Source of the DNA: Nitrospirota bacterium
Lineage (GTDB): Bacteria; Nitrospirota; UBA9217
Direction of reading: 5' to 3'
Length of the DNA: 60,131 nucleotides
Assembly (NCBI GenBank): GCA_035516965.1
Contig: DATIZR010000023.1
Coordinates: 1 to 60,131, forward strand
The notes beneath the pieces were generated by a model, which did no database searches, was not told the origin of the DNA, and was given only the letters and a program-made list of their open reading frames with translations. How positions within the stretch are numbered: position 1 is the stretch's first letter; every line of letters starts with the position of its first letter. Positions 1-7,874 of the stretch are shown here, one piece after another. The translations under genes and the position numbers were made by a program.

Positions 1-6
1 TTTACG

Positions 7-1236
7 ATGATCAACATTCCCTCGACCTTCAAGATCTCAATCCGCGCGCTCCGCGTGAACAAGATGCGCTCGGCGCTCACCATGCTCGGCATCATCATCG
101 GCGTCGGCGCCGTGATCGCCATGGTCGCCGTCGGCACCGGGGCGAGCCAGAAGATCGCGGAGCAGATCTCGAGCATGGGCAGCAACCTGCTGATCATCCT
201 GCCCGGGGCCACGACCTCGGGAGGTGTACGGATGGGGGCGGGGACGCAGCCCACGCTGACCACGGGCGATACAGACGCCATCATGAAGGAATGCCCCGGC
301 GTTTCCGATGCGGCGCCGATTCACAACGGCGTGGCGCAGATCGTCACCGGCCACATGAACTGGTCCACGGGCGTGATAGGCACGACTCCCTCGCTCCTCG
401 TCGTCCGCGACTGGGAACTTGCCACGGGCAGGGCTTTCACGCAGCAGGACGTGAAGAGCGCGACCAAGGTCGCGCTTCTCGGCCAGACCGTGGTGGACAA
501 CCTGTTCGGCGACCAGAACCCGGTGGGCCAGACGATCAGGATCAAGAACCTGCCCTTCACCGTCGTCGGCGTCCTTGCCCGCAAGGGCCAGAACGCGCAG
601 GGCCAGGACCAGGACGACACGATCCTGATCCCCGTGACCACGGCTCAGAAAAAACTCTTCGGGGCCCAGTTCCCGGGCATGGTCAGGATCATCATCGTCA
701 AGGCGAAGAGCGCCGAGGACCTTCCGTCCGCCGAAAAACAGATCAACGAGCTCCTCCGGCAGCGGCACCACATCGGCCAGAAGCAGGACAACGACTTCAC
801 GGTCAGGAACCTCACGCAGATCATGCAGGCCCAGGAACAGTCCACGAAGGTCATGACCCTCCTGCTCGGCGCGATCGCGTCCGTCTCGCTCCTCGTGGGC
901 GGCATCGGCATCATGAACATCATGCTCGTGTCCGTGACCGAGCGCACCCGGGAGATCGGCATCCGCATGGCCATAGGAGCCAAGACCTGGGACATCCGGC
1001 TCCAGTTCATCATCGAGGCTCTCACGCTGTCGCTCATCGGAGGCGTCATCGGGATCGTCACGGGAGTGTCCACGTCGATGGTCCTGTCCTCCCTCTCCGG
1101 CTGGCCTACCATCGTATCGCCGCTCTCCATCGTGATGGCATTCGGATTCTCCGGCTTCATCGGCATCTTCTTCGGCTTCTATCCCGCCTACAAAGCCTCG
1201 CTCCTCAACCCCATCGACGCGCTAAGGTACGAATAA
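7..1236 (+). CDS. MacB/FtsX-type ABC transporter permease
   Basis: A 409-residue inner-membrane permease of the MacB/LolC/FtsX class. There is one N-terminal membrane helix at about residues 20-42, a large periplasmic MacB-PCD-like domain to about 275, then three C-terminal helices (about 283-308, 335-365, 372-395). The conserved cytoplasmic loop ERTREIGIRMAIGA sits between the first two C-terminal helices, as in FtsX domains. No ATP-binding domain is fused, so the ATPase should be a separate gene, probably just upstream of the window. The substrate cannot be told; this family moves lipoproteins, peptides or drugs by mechanotransmission. The ATG lies 6 bases from the window edge and the frame is open upstream, so the true start could lie outside. 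Confidence 0.9.
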   Translation: MINIPSTFKISIRALRVNKMRSALTMLGIIIGVGAVIAMVAVGTGASQKIAEQISSMGSNLLIILPGATTSGGVRMGAGTQPTLTTGDTDAIMKECPGVSDAAPIHNGVAQIVTGHMNWSTGVIGTTPSLLVVRDWELATGRAFTQQDVKSATKVALLGQTVVDNLFGDQNPVGQTIRIKNLPFTVVGVLARKGQNAQGQDQDDTILIPVTTAQKKLFGAQFPGMVRIIIVKAKSAEDLPSAEKQINELLRQRHHIGQKQDNDFTVRNLTQIMQAQEQSTKVMTLLLGAIASVSLLVGGIGIMNIMLVSVTERTREIGIRMAIGAKTWDIRLQFIIEALTLSLIGGVIGIVTGVSTSMVLSSLSGWPTIVSPLSIVMAFGFSGFIGIFFGFYPAYKASLLNPIDALRYE

Positions 1237-1341
1237 ATTCCTCTGGAAGTACACGAAATCCATCGAGTAAAAAATATATTGCCCAGTAAAGGGAAGCCAG
1301 AAGACCTTTTACCCCATCAATGTCCACACAGCAACCGCGTC

Positions 1342-1674
1342 CCAAATAACGCAGCCAACCTCGCAACGAACCTCAATTACAAGCCCTTCGGCGGCATGTC
1401 GTCGCTCACGTATGGAAATGGACTGAACGGGACCATTGGCTACGAGAACCAGTACCGGATAACGAACATCACGGTCAGCGCGGTCATGAACCTCAGCTAT
1501 CAAACGTATGATGCGAACGGCAATATCAAGACCATCAACGACGTTCTCGACGCAACAAAGAACAAGACATTTACGTATGATGCCCTTGACCGGCTCCAGA
1601 CCGCCGCGTCAGGCATCTGGGACAGCCTCGGCTGGACCTATGACGGGGTAGGGAACAGGCAGACCGAAAACTCG
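1342..1674 (+). pseudogene. RHS/YD-repeat protein fragment
   Basis: About 111 residues of typical RHS (YD-repeat) sequence are readable in one frame. Successive motifs are YENQYRITNI, YDANGNIKTI, YDALDRLQTA and YDGVGNRQTE, spaced 15-25 residues apart. RHS proteins are normally over 1,000 residues, secreted or toxin-delivering, and this piece has no signal peptide, no core domain and no toxin tip. It is followed directly by a tandem repeat and a transposase. It is best read as a remnant of an RHS gene cut by the mobile element. The frame continues past 1,674 but into non-RHS sequence. Confidence 0.75.
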
Positions 1675-1696
1675 AGAGCTATGCCTATGGACCGAA

Positions 1697-1754
1697 CAGA
1701 ACCAAATAGGAACCAAAATAGGGAACCAATAGAACCAATAGGAACCAATAGGGT
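1697..1754. repeat. Degenerate ~10-bp tandem repeat
   Basis: Five to six imperfect copies of a unit close to AACCAATAGG lie head to tail between the RHS fragment and the transposase. The last copy runs into the left inverted repeat of the transposase element. The units are contiguous, with no unique spacers. Confidence 0.7.
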
Positions 1755-2678
1755 CAGGTCTTTCTTCTTGCATTTCGCACTCTCCTCTGCTATTCTTGCC
1801 TCATGGCCCGTCCGCTTCGCATCGAATACCCAGGTGCAGTCTATCACGTCACCGCACGGGGCAATGAGAAGAAGCCCGTCTTCAAGGACGACGCTGACCG
1901 CCTGAACTTCCTGAACACCCTCCAGCACGTTAACAAACGCTACAATTGGCTCTGCCAGACCTACTGCCTCATGACCAACCATTACCATCTTCTCATCGAG
2001 ACCCCTGACGGCAACCTAGCCCTTGGTATGCGCCAATTGAACGGCGTTTACACCCAACTCTTCAACAAGCGCCACAATCGGACCGGACATTTGTTCCAGG
2101 GAAGATACAAAGCCATCCTCATCCAGAAAGACAGCCACCTCCTTGAAGTATGCCGGTATGTCGTTTTGAACCCCGTCCGTGCCGGGATGGCTGAGAAGCC
2201 TGACGACTATTCATGGTCCAGCTACCGGGCGACGGCCGGAAAGGAAAAGCCACATCCAAGCCTCACGACGGACTGGGTGCTAGGCCAGTTCAGCGGGAAG
2301 CGGGGCAAGGCCGAGCGGGAATACCGGCAGTTCGTGAAGTGGGGAATTGGAAAACAGACGATCTGGACCGAGGTGCGGGGCCAGGCTCTGTTGGGGAAGG
2401 ACGACTTCGTTGACAAACTGGCCGATCATCTCAGGAAGCATAAAGACATCACTGAGATTCCCCGGAGCCAACGGTATGCGACGCGGCCTGCGCTTCCGGT
2501 TCTTTTGCCGGAAGGGATCTTGAGCGATCATCGCAAACTGAAGAGAAGACTGTCGGACGCAGTGGAAAAACATGGTTACCGACAGAGCGAGATTGCACGG
2601 CAGATGGGCGTGCATTATTCAACGATCAGCCGTTGGCTGCGCGAGTATGAAAATGCACGGAGAAAGACCTGACCCTAT
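1748..2678 (+). mobile_element. REP-associated transposase element with 18-bp inverted repeats
   Basis: ATAGGGTCAGGTCTTTCT at 1748-1765 is the exact reverse complement of the sequence at 2661-2678. The repeats bracket the single transposase gene, and the right repeat overlaps its last codons. A related half-site (13 of 14 bases) recurs at 3024-3037 at the end of the truncated second copy. HUH transposases of this class act on palindromic ends, so the repeats are likely its recognition ends. That role is inferred, not seen. Confidence 0.65.
1803..2672 (+). CDS. REP-associated tyrosine transposase (Y1 HUH family)
   Basis: A 289-residue single-strand DNA transposase of the Y1/IS200-like RAYT class. 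The N-terminal half has the opening MARPLRIEYPGAVYHV, the HUH metal motif in NHYHLLIE at about residues 59-66, and the likely catalytic tyrosine in VCRYVVLNPVRAGM at about 117-130. The C-terminal part, from about residue 235, ends in a helix-turn-helix (EIARQMGVHYSTISRWL), typical of this RAYT subgroup. The gene appears intact and sits inside 18-bp inverted repeats. No clear Shine-Dalgarno precedes the ATG. It is likely acquired, as it lies beside an RHS remnant and a broken relative. Confidence 0.9.
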   Translation: MARPLRIEYPGAVYHVTARGNEKKPVFKDDADRLNFLNTLQHVNKRYNWLCQTYCLMTNHYHLLIETPDGNLALGMRQLNGVYTQLFNKRHNRTGHLFQGRYKAILIQKDSHLLEVCRYVVLNPVRAGMAEKPDDYSWSSYRATAGKEKPHPSLTTDWVLGQFSGKRGKAEREYRQFVKWGIGKQTIWTEVRGQALLGKDDFVDKLADHLRKHKDITEIPRSQRYATRPALPVLLPEGILSDHRKLKRRLSDAVEKHGYRQSEIARQMGVHYSTISRWLREYENARRKT

Positions 2679-2679
2679 A

Positions 2680-3056
2680 GACTTGGCAAACAATCTGTCT
2701 GGGTCGACGTGCGGGGGCAGACAATACTCGGTGAAGAGGATTTTGCAGACCGCTTTGTAGATCATCTCAGAAAGCACAAAGAGGTGCCCGAGATCACCCG
2801 GAGTCAAAAATACCTAAAGAGGCCGTCTCTGGAAAAGTTGTTTTCGGAGGACCTTGTGCGGAACAAGCGCAAGCGGGATCGTCGTATAGCGGATGCAGTG
2901 GAGAAGTATGGGTACCTTCAGAGAGAGATCGCGGATCATCTGGGGTTGAACTATGCGACCGTTAGCAGGTTAGTGGCTGCTCAAGAACAAATATCAAATA
3001 ACAAGACGACCCTATGGACTCTTAGACGTGACCCTATGGAATCCCCTCATCAGTGA
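2680..3056 (+). pseudogene. C-terminal remnant of a second RAYT transposase
   Basis: The frame from about 2680 encodes a divergent copy of the last ~115 residues of the transposase just upstream: GKQSVWVDVRGQTILG against GKQTIWTEVRGQALLG, DHLRKHKE against DHLRKHKD, and a matching helix-turn-helix. The HUH and tyrosine domains are absent and the upstream copy abuts it directly, so it cannot be functional. It ends near half-copies of the same GACCCTAT end motif (3008-3015 and 3030-3037). This suggests one element inserted into, or recombined with, an older one. Confidence 0.75.
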
Positions 3057-3427
3057 CCGTAGTGGCGTGTACTGCGGACGAGCGATTGCAGCAGCTCGTC
3101 CATCGACACGCCATCACGCAGAACCTTGCGGAGATTGTCAATGATAGCCGTTTCCTCCTGCGGGATCCGCCGGGCATCCGGCTCAACGTACTCCCTGCAC
3201 TCGACGACAATATTGTCAAACCGCTTCTTCACTTCGGCACGAGGGAGCCGGCCTGTCTCCAAACCGGCGAGCCAGCGCGTCAGTTTGTTTGTTGCCGCCC
3301 ACAGGAGCATTTCTTCTTCCGTGACATTGCAAAGATCAAAGGTAGTCGTCAAATCTACACTCCCGTCCAGGGCTTGCACGGTATGTGCGATAACCACGCG
3401 CTTCCTGGCAACATCTACCTGAAACAT
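3050..3427 (-). CDS. Unrecognised 125-residue protein under a c-di-GMP riboswitch
   Basis: I do not recognise this protein. It is soluble with no signal peptide or membrane segment. A beta-rich N-terminus (MFQVDVARKRVVIAH) is followed by an acidic helical segment (VTEEEMLLWAATNKLTRWLAG) and a charged C-terminus ending HYGH. There are two cysteines and no metal motif. The start at 3427 is chosen because a very strong Shine-Dalgarno (GGGAGGAGGTGAT) lies just upstream; an in-frame ATG at 3460 lacks one. A promoter, a c-di-GMP-I aptamer and an intrinsic terminator precede it on the same strand, so expression is probably set by c-di-GMP. It overlaps the tail of the transposase remnant by seven bases on the other strand. 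Confidence 0.7.
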   Translation of the reverse strand: MFQVDVARKRVVIAHTVQALDGSVDLTTTFDLCNVTEEEMLLWAATNKLTRWLAGLETGRLPRAEVKKRFDNIVVECREYVEPDARRIPQEETAIIDNLRKVLRDGVSMDELLQSLVRSTRHYGH

Positions 3428-3505
3428 ACCGATCACCTCCTCCCTCTCAAGTGCGGCCATCAGACACTACGATCAAAGCCCCCTTTTGATGAACGAAACG
3501 ATCAT

Positions 3506-3550
3506 AAAAAAGCCGAGCGTCCCAAAAGGTTCAACCTTCGGTAGCTCGGC
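3506..3550 (-). terminator. Intrinsic terminator overlapping the riboswitch
   Basis: On the minus strand GCCGAGC (3550-3544) can pair with GCTCGGC (3518-3512), followed by six T (3511-3506). The 5' arm is also the 3' side of the aptamer, so aptamer folding and terminator folding should exclude each other. That predicts terminator disruption, and gene activation, when ligand binds. This is an inference from arm overlap only. Confidence 0.7.
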
Positions 3551-3620
3551 CATCATGATCCGTAAAGACCCGCCGCTTTCCGTCCCTATCTCATGACAGG
3601 TTTGGCTTTATCGGGTTTTC
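3536..3620 (-). promoter_or_regulatory. c-di-GMP-I (GEMM) riboswitch aptamer
   Basis: Read on the minus strand, the conserved GEMM-I blocks appear in order: ATAAAGCCAAACC; a hairpin CCTGTC-ATGA-GATAGG; GGGACGGAAAGC; GGCGGGTCT; a variable loop; then ATGGCCGAGCTACCG. Relative to the usual consensus (GGCAAACC and GGGACGCAAAGC), the G-C pair joining these two blocks is exchanged for C-G on both sides, a compensatory change that supports a folded RNA. The position matching the ligand-contacting G20 still reads G, as in c-di-GMP rather than cGAMP-type GEMM. The P2 tetraloop is AUGA rather than GNRA. A promoter lies upstream and a terminator plus a gene with a strong ribosome site downstream. Confidence 0.8.
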
Positions 3621-3646
3621 GAATAATTCTATACATATCCTAATTA

Positions 3647-3675
3647 AACATATCTCTTAGCCGCTGCCATGTCAA
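3647..3675 (-). promoter_or_regulatory. Sigma70-type promoter for the riboswitch transcript
   Basis: On the minus strand TTGACA (3675-3670), a 17-base spacer and TATGTT (3652-3647). Predicted transcription starts near 3640, about 20-25 bases before the aptamer. Confidence 0.6.
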
Positions 3676-4031
3676 GTTCTACCGTCTATTTCCTTAGAAA
3701 CTGATCACTGAAAGTTTCATATGCCGGAAAAGTGGTCAGCGGTAAGAGAAAGGTTCTATCATTTATAATAGGTATCAAATCAGATGGCCACATTTTTCTG
3801 AAATATATTCATCTCACGGAGTGGTGCTGAGCCACTTCCAAAAATTGTGCATTTCTGACAGGCCTGTGACATACTACTTGAGGATTCTTCAAGGACTATT
3901 TTGGCCAACAGCCGTCTCCATCTGCTCATCGAAAAGGCCCTGCATTTTCCTGACCCTTCAATCCTGCCCATCATCCTGCTTTCCTCTCGACAATCCCTGA
4001 AAAATACTCTAATATTCTCGGGACATCTCTT
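3676..4031. other. Non-coding interval with a possible IS21-type end remnant
   Basis: No gene is supported here. Around 3700-3742 the sequence CTGATCAC...GTGGTCAG forms an imperfect inverted pair, in wording reminiscent of the subterminal repeats of IS21-family elements. No transposase accompanies it. The region is more AT-rich than its surroundings and ends at the recG start. Confidence 0.3.
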
Positions 4032-6485
4032 ATGGACGACCTCAAGACCATCCTCGACCGCATCAGGAAACCGCTCTTTTTCGCCTCCCGTGACAACTTT
4101 GCCCATGTGGGGAGCCTCTCGGCCCTTGAGCCTTTCATGCGCGTCCAGTTGGGGGAATTAAAGCTCCTCGGACAGGAGAAGCCAAAGATCCACGAGCTCG
4201 AAGCGGTGTTCGAGCAGTTCGACAGCCTCCCCATCTCCGAGAAGAAAGACCGGATCAGGATAGCCTCGGCATTGATCGATTCGTGGGACAGCGACAGCAA
4301 CCTTCACCCCGAAGGGGAGAAGGCGTACAAAGCTTCTCCTCGATCAACGGCGGAGGAGCAGCCGGAAGTCCACAAGGGCCTTATCGCACTCGATACGCCG
4401 GTCCAGTACATCAAGGGGATCGGCCCGAAGCGGGCAGAGCTGCTCAAGAAGCTCGGCATTGAGACCGTCGATGACGCGCTGTCCTACCTTCCCTGGCGCT
4501 ACGAGGACCGCGGGAATCTCAAGAAGATCGGCAGACTCTCCATCGGGTCCTATGAGACCGTGATGGGCGAGGTTGTCTCCGCCAAGGTTGCAGAGACGAG
4601 GCGGCGCTGGGTGAAGGTGTTCGAGCTGGTGATCACCGACCGGAGCGGGATGCTCGTGGGCTCCTGGTACAACCAGCCCTTCATGCAGAAGGCGTTCAGG
4701 GTCGGCCAGAAGGTGATCCTGTCTGGCGTCGTGAAATCGAACCCGTACAAGGGCGGCCTGCCCCAGATCGACAACCCCGACTATGAGATCATGGAGGAAG
4801 GGGATCAGGACGACCTCATCCATACCGGCACGATCGTTCCCATCTACCGCACCACGTCGGGCCTGTCTGTCCGCTATCTGCGCAGCATGATGAAAACGAT
4901 CCTCGATGCCTGTGCCGGATCGATGCAGGAGCCGCTGCCCCACGACCTCGTCGCTAAATACTCGCTGATGCCCGTATCCCAGGCCCTTCCGGAAGTCCAT
5001 TTCCCGTCCCTCGAAAAGAACATCGACGTTCTGAACCGCGGGGCAAGTCCCGCACACCGGCGGATGAGCTTCGAGGAGCTCTTCTCGCTGGAGCTCGGCC
5101 TTGCCCTGAAAAAACGGGGCGTCGTTGTTGAGAAGAAGGGCATTTCGTTCAGGGATATCGGAACGCTCGAGGCCTCGCTCCGGAAGCGGCTGCCCTATGC
5201 TTTGACCATTGCCCAGGAACGGGTCCTTGCCGAGATCAAGAAGGACATGATCGCCAGCAGGCCCATGAACCGTCTGGTCCAGGGCGATGTGGGGTGCGGC
5301 AAGACGATCGTCGCGCTCATCGCGGCGCTCATGGCCGTGGAGAACGGATACCAGGCGTGCATCATGGCCCCCACGGAGATCCTCGCGGACCAGCACTTCA
5401 AGAGCATGTCAGCTCTCGCAATTCCGCTCGGAATCCCCGTGCGCACCCTCACGGGACGCATGAGGAAGAAGGAAAAGGAGTCCCTGCTGGCCGACATCGC
5501 ATCGGGCTCGGCCGCGATCGCGGTCGGCACCCACGCCTTGATCGAGCAGGACGTGATGTTTCATCGCCTCGGCCTCGCGGTCATCGACGAGCAGCACCGC
5601 TTCGGCGTGATGCAGCGGTCCACGCTCACCTCCAAGGGATACGAGCCCGACGTGCTGGTCATGACCGCGACCCCCATCCCGCGCACGCTTGCGCTCACGG
5701 TCTACGGGGACCTGGATGTTTCCGTGATCGACGAGCTGCCGCCCGGACGGATTCCGGTGATCACCAAACTGTATTTCGAGCCGAAGCGGCAGGAGGCCTA
5801 CCGCTTCATCGAGGCCGAGCTCGCCAAGGGCCGCCAGGCATACGTGGTCTACCCCCTCGTGGAAGAGACCGAGAAGAGCGACCTCAAGGCAGCGACCGAG
5901 ATGGCGGCCCATCTGCAGCAGGACATCTTCCCAAAATGGAAGGTCGGTCTCCTGCACGGGAGGATGAAGGGGGACGAAAAGGAAGCGGTCATGGCGTCCT
6001 ACAAGTCGGGCGAGATCCACATGCTTGTCTCGACCACGGTGATCGAGGTCGGCGTGGACGTGCCGAACGCGACGATCATGGTGATCGAGCATCCCGAGCG
6101 GTTCGGCCTGGCGCAGCTCCACCAGCTCCGGGGCAGGGTCGGGAGGGGGGCCCACCAGTCGTACTGCATCCTGATGGGGCCGCGCATGTTCGCCCCCGAG
6201 GCGCGGGAGCGGCTGACCGCGTTCAGCCGCACGAACGACGGGTTCAGGATCGCCGAGGAAGACCTCCGGCTTCGCGGTCCGGGCGAGTTCTTCGGCACGC
6301 GCCAGTCCGGCCTGCCGGACCTGCGGGCTGCGAACATCATACGGGACGCGGACCTTCTGGAGAAGGCCAGGACCGAGGCCTTCGCGCTGATCCAGCAGGA
6401 TGCGGACCTTGCAGGCCATCCCCGGCTCCGGGAACTGCTGAAGAGAAGGTGGCAGGGAAAGCTGAGGCTGATCAGCGTCGGTTGA
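4032..6485 (+). CDS. recG: ATP-dependent DNA helicase RecG
   Basis: RecG remodels stalled replication forks and Holliday junctions. The 817-residue product has an N-terminal extension of about 115 residues, a helix-hairpin segment (YIKGIGPKRAELLKKLGI at about 122-139), the OB-fold wedge domain at about 170-260, then the two helicase lobes. The Walker A motif is GDVGCGKT near residue 418, the DEQH box DEQHRFG near 518, then TATPIPRTL, and the C-terminal motifs LRGRVGRG and DGFRIAEEDLRLRGPGEFFG are all present. The length is above the E. coli enzyme (693) because of the N-terminal extension, which other phyla also carry. The ATG has only a weak ribosome site. Confidence 0.97.
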   Translation: MDDLKTILDRIRKPLFFASRDNFAHVGSLSALEPFMRVQLGELKLLGQEKPKIHELEAVFEQFDSLPISEKKDRIRIASALIDSWDSDSNLHPEGEKAYKASPRSTAEEQPEVHKGLIALDTPVQYIKGIGPKRAELLKKLGIETVDDALSYLPWRYEDRGNLKKIGRLSIGSYETVMGEVVSAKVAETRRRWVKVFELVITDRSGMLVGSWYNQPFMQKAFRVGQKVILSGVVKSNPYKGGLPQIDNPDYEIMEEGDQDDLIHTGTIVPIYRTTSGLSVRYLRSMMKTILDACAGSMQEPLPHDLVAKYSLMPVSQALPEVHFPSLEKNIDVLNRGASPAHRRMSFEELFSLELGLALKKRGVVVEKKGISFRDIGTLEASLRKRLPYALTIAQERVLAEIKKDMIASRPMNRLVQGDVGCGKTIVALIAALMAVENGYQACIMAPTEILADQHFKSMSALAIPLGIPVRTLTGRMRKKEKESLLADIASGSAAIAVGTHALIEQDVMFHRLGLAVIDEQHRFGVMQRSTLTSKGYEPDVLVMTATPIPRTLALTVYGDLDVSVIDELPPGRIPVITKLYFEPKRQEAYRFIEAELAKGRQAYVVYPLVEETEKSDLKAATEMAAHLQQDIFPKWKVGLLHGRMKGDEKEAVMASYKSGEIHMLVSTTVIEVGVDVPNATIMVIEHPERFGLAQLHQLRGRVGRGAHQSYCILMGPRMFAPEARERLTAFSRTNDGFRIAEEDLRLRGPGEFFGTRQSGLPDLRAANIIRDADLLEKARTEAFALIQQDADLAGHPRLRELLKRRWQGKLRLISVG

Positions 6486-6614
6486 TATTTCCATGGTATT
6501 CTGTTACAGTAGAAATGCAATGCGCCAGCTTTGGTACCACGGGAGCTTCCTCCCGGCTCTCATCACAGTATGATTCGGGGCCGGAGCTCACACGGTTAAA
6601 ATAGTCTTTATCGG

Positions 6615-6660
6615 TGCGTGCGGCGAAGCCGCACCTGTGTTCATCCGTGGTTAGTGGTTG
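6615..6660. repeat. Hairpin plus TTCATCCGTGGTTAG-type intergenic element
   Basis: The 195-base gap after recG holds a perfect 7-bp hairpin GTGCGGC-GAA-GCCGCAC (6618-6634) followed by CCTGTGTTCATCCGTGGTTAGTG. The latter resembles the short CACGGATGAACACGG-type dispersed repeats seen between genes in many environmental genomes. A related degenerate copy occurs at 9129-9151. Confidence 0.4.
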
Positions 6661-6681
6661 GTATGTCACGAGGTTCTTTCG

Positions 6682-7050
6682 ATGACTATCTGGGAAAAAG
6701 TGATCATCAACATGGAGAAGGCGGCAAAGAAGATCACGGCGGGCGCTGCCGTGTTCTCGGAGCGCGTGCGGGCAGAGATCGCCATCGCGCGGCTCAAGAT
6801 CCGGCTCGACGAGGTGCGGTCCCTCATCAGGGAGCAGGAGCGGCTCATCGGGCGGAGGGTGCTGCAGCTCAGGAAAAAGGATGAACTGCCCCGGACCACG
6901 GACCTGCTGCTGAGGGACGAGGAGATCGTGATGGCCCTTGCCGAGATCACGTCGCGGGAAAAGGACCTCGAGGACATTTACAGCGAGATCGAGAACGAGC
7001 AGGCGTCATTCAGGGACGCAGAGAAGTCCCGGGAAGAGGGCGCTCAATGA
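6682..7050 (+). CDS. Coiled-coil hypothetical protein
   Basis: A 122-residue, highly charged, almost wholly helical protein (about residues 10-120 read as continuous coiled coil, for example IAIARLKIRLDEVRSLIREQERLIGRRVLQL). There are no membrane segments and no cysteines. No family is recognised. The start at 6682 is chosen for the GAGG eight bases upstream; an in-frame TTG at 6658 is less likely. Its stop overlaps the prepilin peptidase start by four bases (ATGA), so the two are translationally coupled. A role near pilus or secretion assembly is only suggested by that coupling. Confidence 0.65.
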   Translation: MTIWEKVIINMEKAAKKITAGAAVFSERVRAEIAIARLKIRLDEVRSLIREQERLIGRRVLQLRKKDELPRTTDLLLRDEEIVMALAEITSREKDLEDIYSEIENEQASFRDAEKSREEGAQ

Positions 7051-7874
7051 CCCTCGCGCTGGTGTTCATCTTCGGCCTGCTGATCGGCAGCTTCCTGAAT
7101 GTCTGCATCGTGCGCCTCCCGCGCGACCGCTCCATCGTAAAACCGCCGTCGCACTGTCCCGGGTGCAGGGAGCCCATCAGGTTCTACGACAACATCCCGG
7201 TCATCAGCTTCCTGCTCCTCCGCGGCAGATGCCGCGCCTGCGGCGAGCCCATTTCCTGGCGGTATCCGCTCGTCGAGTTCATGAATGCCGCGTTCTTCGT
7301 CCTGATCGCCCGGGAATTCGGCGTTTCCGGCGAAGCTTTTCTCCTGATGGCCTTCTGCTCGTCCCTGATCGTCATCACCTTCATCGATCTCGACCACCAG
7401 ATCATTCCCGATTTCATCACGCTGCCCGGCATCCTGATCGGTATTTCCATCGCACCCCTGGTCATGTCGGCGCTGGGCGAACCGCTCCCGTTCTATCTCG
7501 GCCGCCTGATGCCCCATGCGGGACACTATCTCGCCGGATTCGTCAACTCCGTTACCGGGATGCTGTGCGGCGCCGTGCCGCTCCTTGCTATCGGCTGGCT
7601 GTGGGAGAAGCTCAGGCACATCGAGGCCATGGGCGGCGGCGACGTGAAACTGATGGGCATGGTGGGCTCTTTTCTGGGCTGGAAGGGCGCGCTGCTCACG
7701 ATCATGCTCGGCGCGATCTCCGGGTCGATCATCGGCATCGCCCTGATCCTGCTCAAGCGACACCAGATGGAGAAGGTGATCCCCTTCGGCCCTTTTCTCG
7801 CCCTCGGCGCCGTGGTGACCGCGTTCTACGGGCCTGAACTCATAGACTGGTACGTTTCCCTGATCAGGACATGA
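7047..7874 (+). CDS. pilD: Prepilin peptidase / N-methyltransferase
   Basis: This membrane aspartyl protease cleaves type IV prepilin or type II pseudopilin leaders and methylates the new N-terminus. The 275-residue product has the N-terminal opening (GLLIGSFLNVCIVRLPR), the zinc-type cysteine pairs HCPGC (about 36) and CRAC (about 62) needed for the methylase half, and both catalytic aspartate motifs (IDLDHQIIPD at about 113-122 and GGGDVKLMG at about 197). About seven membrane helices are visible. It overlaps the genes on both sides by four bases. With the adjacent kinase and NtrC-type regulator it resembles a pilD-pilS-pilR arrangement. Confidence 0.95.
   Translation: MTLALVFIFGLLIGSFLNVCIVRLPRDRSIVKPPSHCPGCREPIRFYDNIPVISFLLLRGRCRACGEPISWRYPLVEFMNAAFFVLIAREFGVSGEAFLLMAFCSSLIVITFIDLDHQIIPDFITLPGILIGISIAPLVMSALGEPLPFYLGRLMPHAGHYLAGFVNSVTGMLCGAVPLLAIGWLWEKLRHIEAMGGGDVKLMGMVGSFLGWKGALLTIMLGAISGSIIGIALILLKRHQMEKVIPFGPFLALGAVVTAFYGPELIDWYVSLIRT

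Noticed and set aside
1697-1754. CRISPR-like array
   Set aside because: The units are about 10 bp, contiguous and without spacers; no cas genes are nearby.
3053-3544. 163-codon plus-strand frame over the orphan gene and riboswitch terminator
   Set aside because: The minus-strand gene has a promoter, riboswitch, terminator and strong ribosome site; the plus frame has none and reads through the terminator hairpin.
5409-6494. 361-codon minus-strand frame over recG
   Set aside because: Antisense shadow of the RecG helicase domain with no recognisable protein features.
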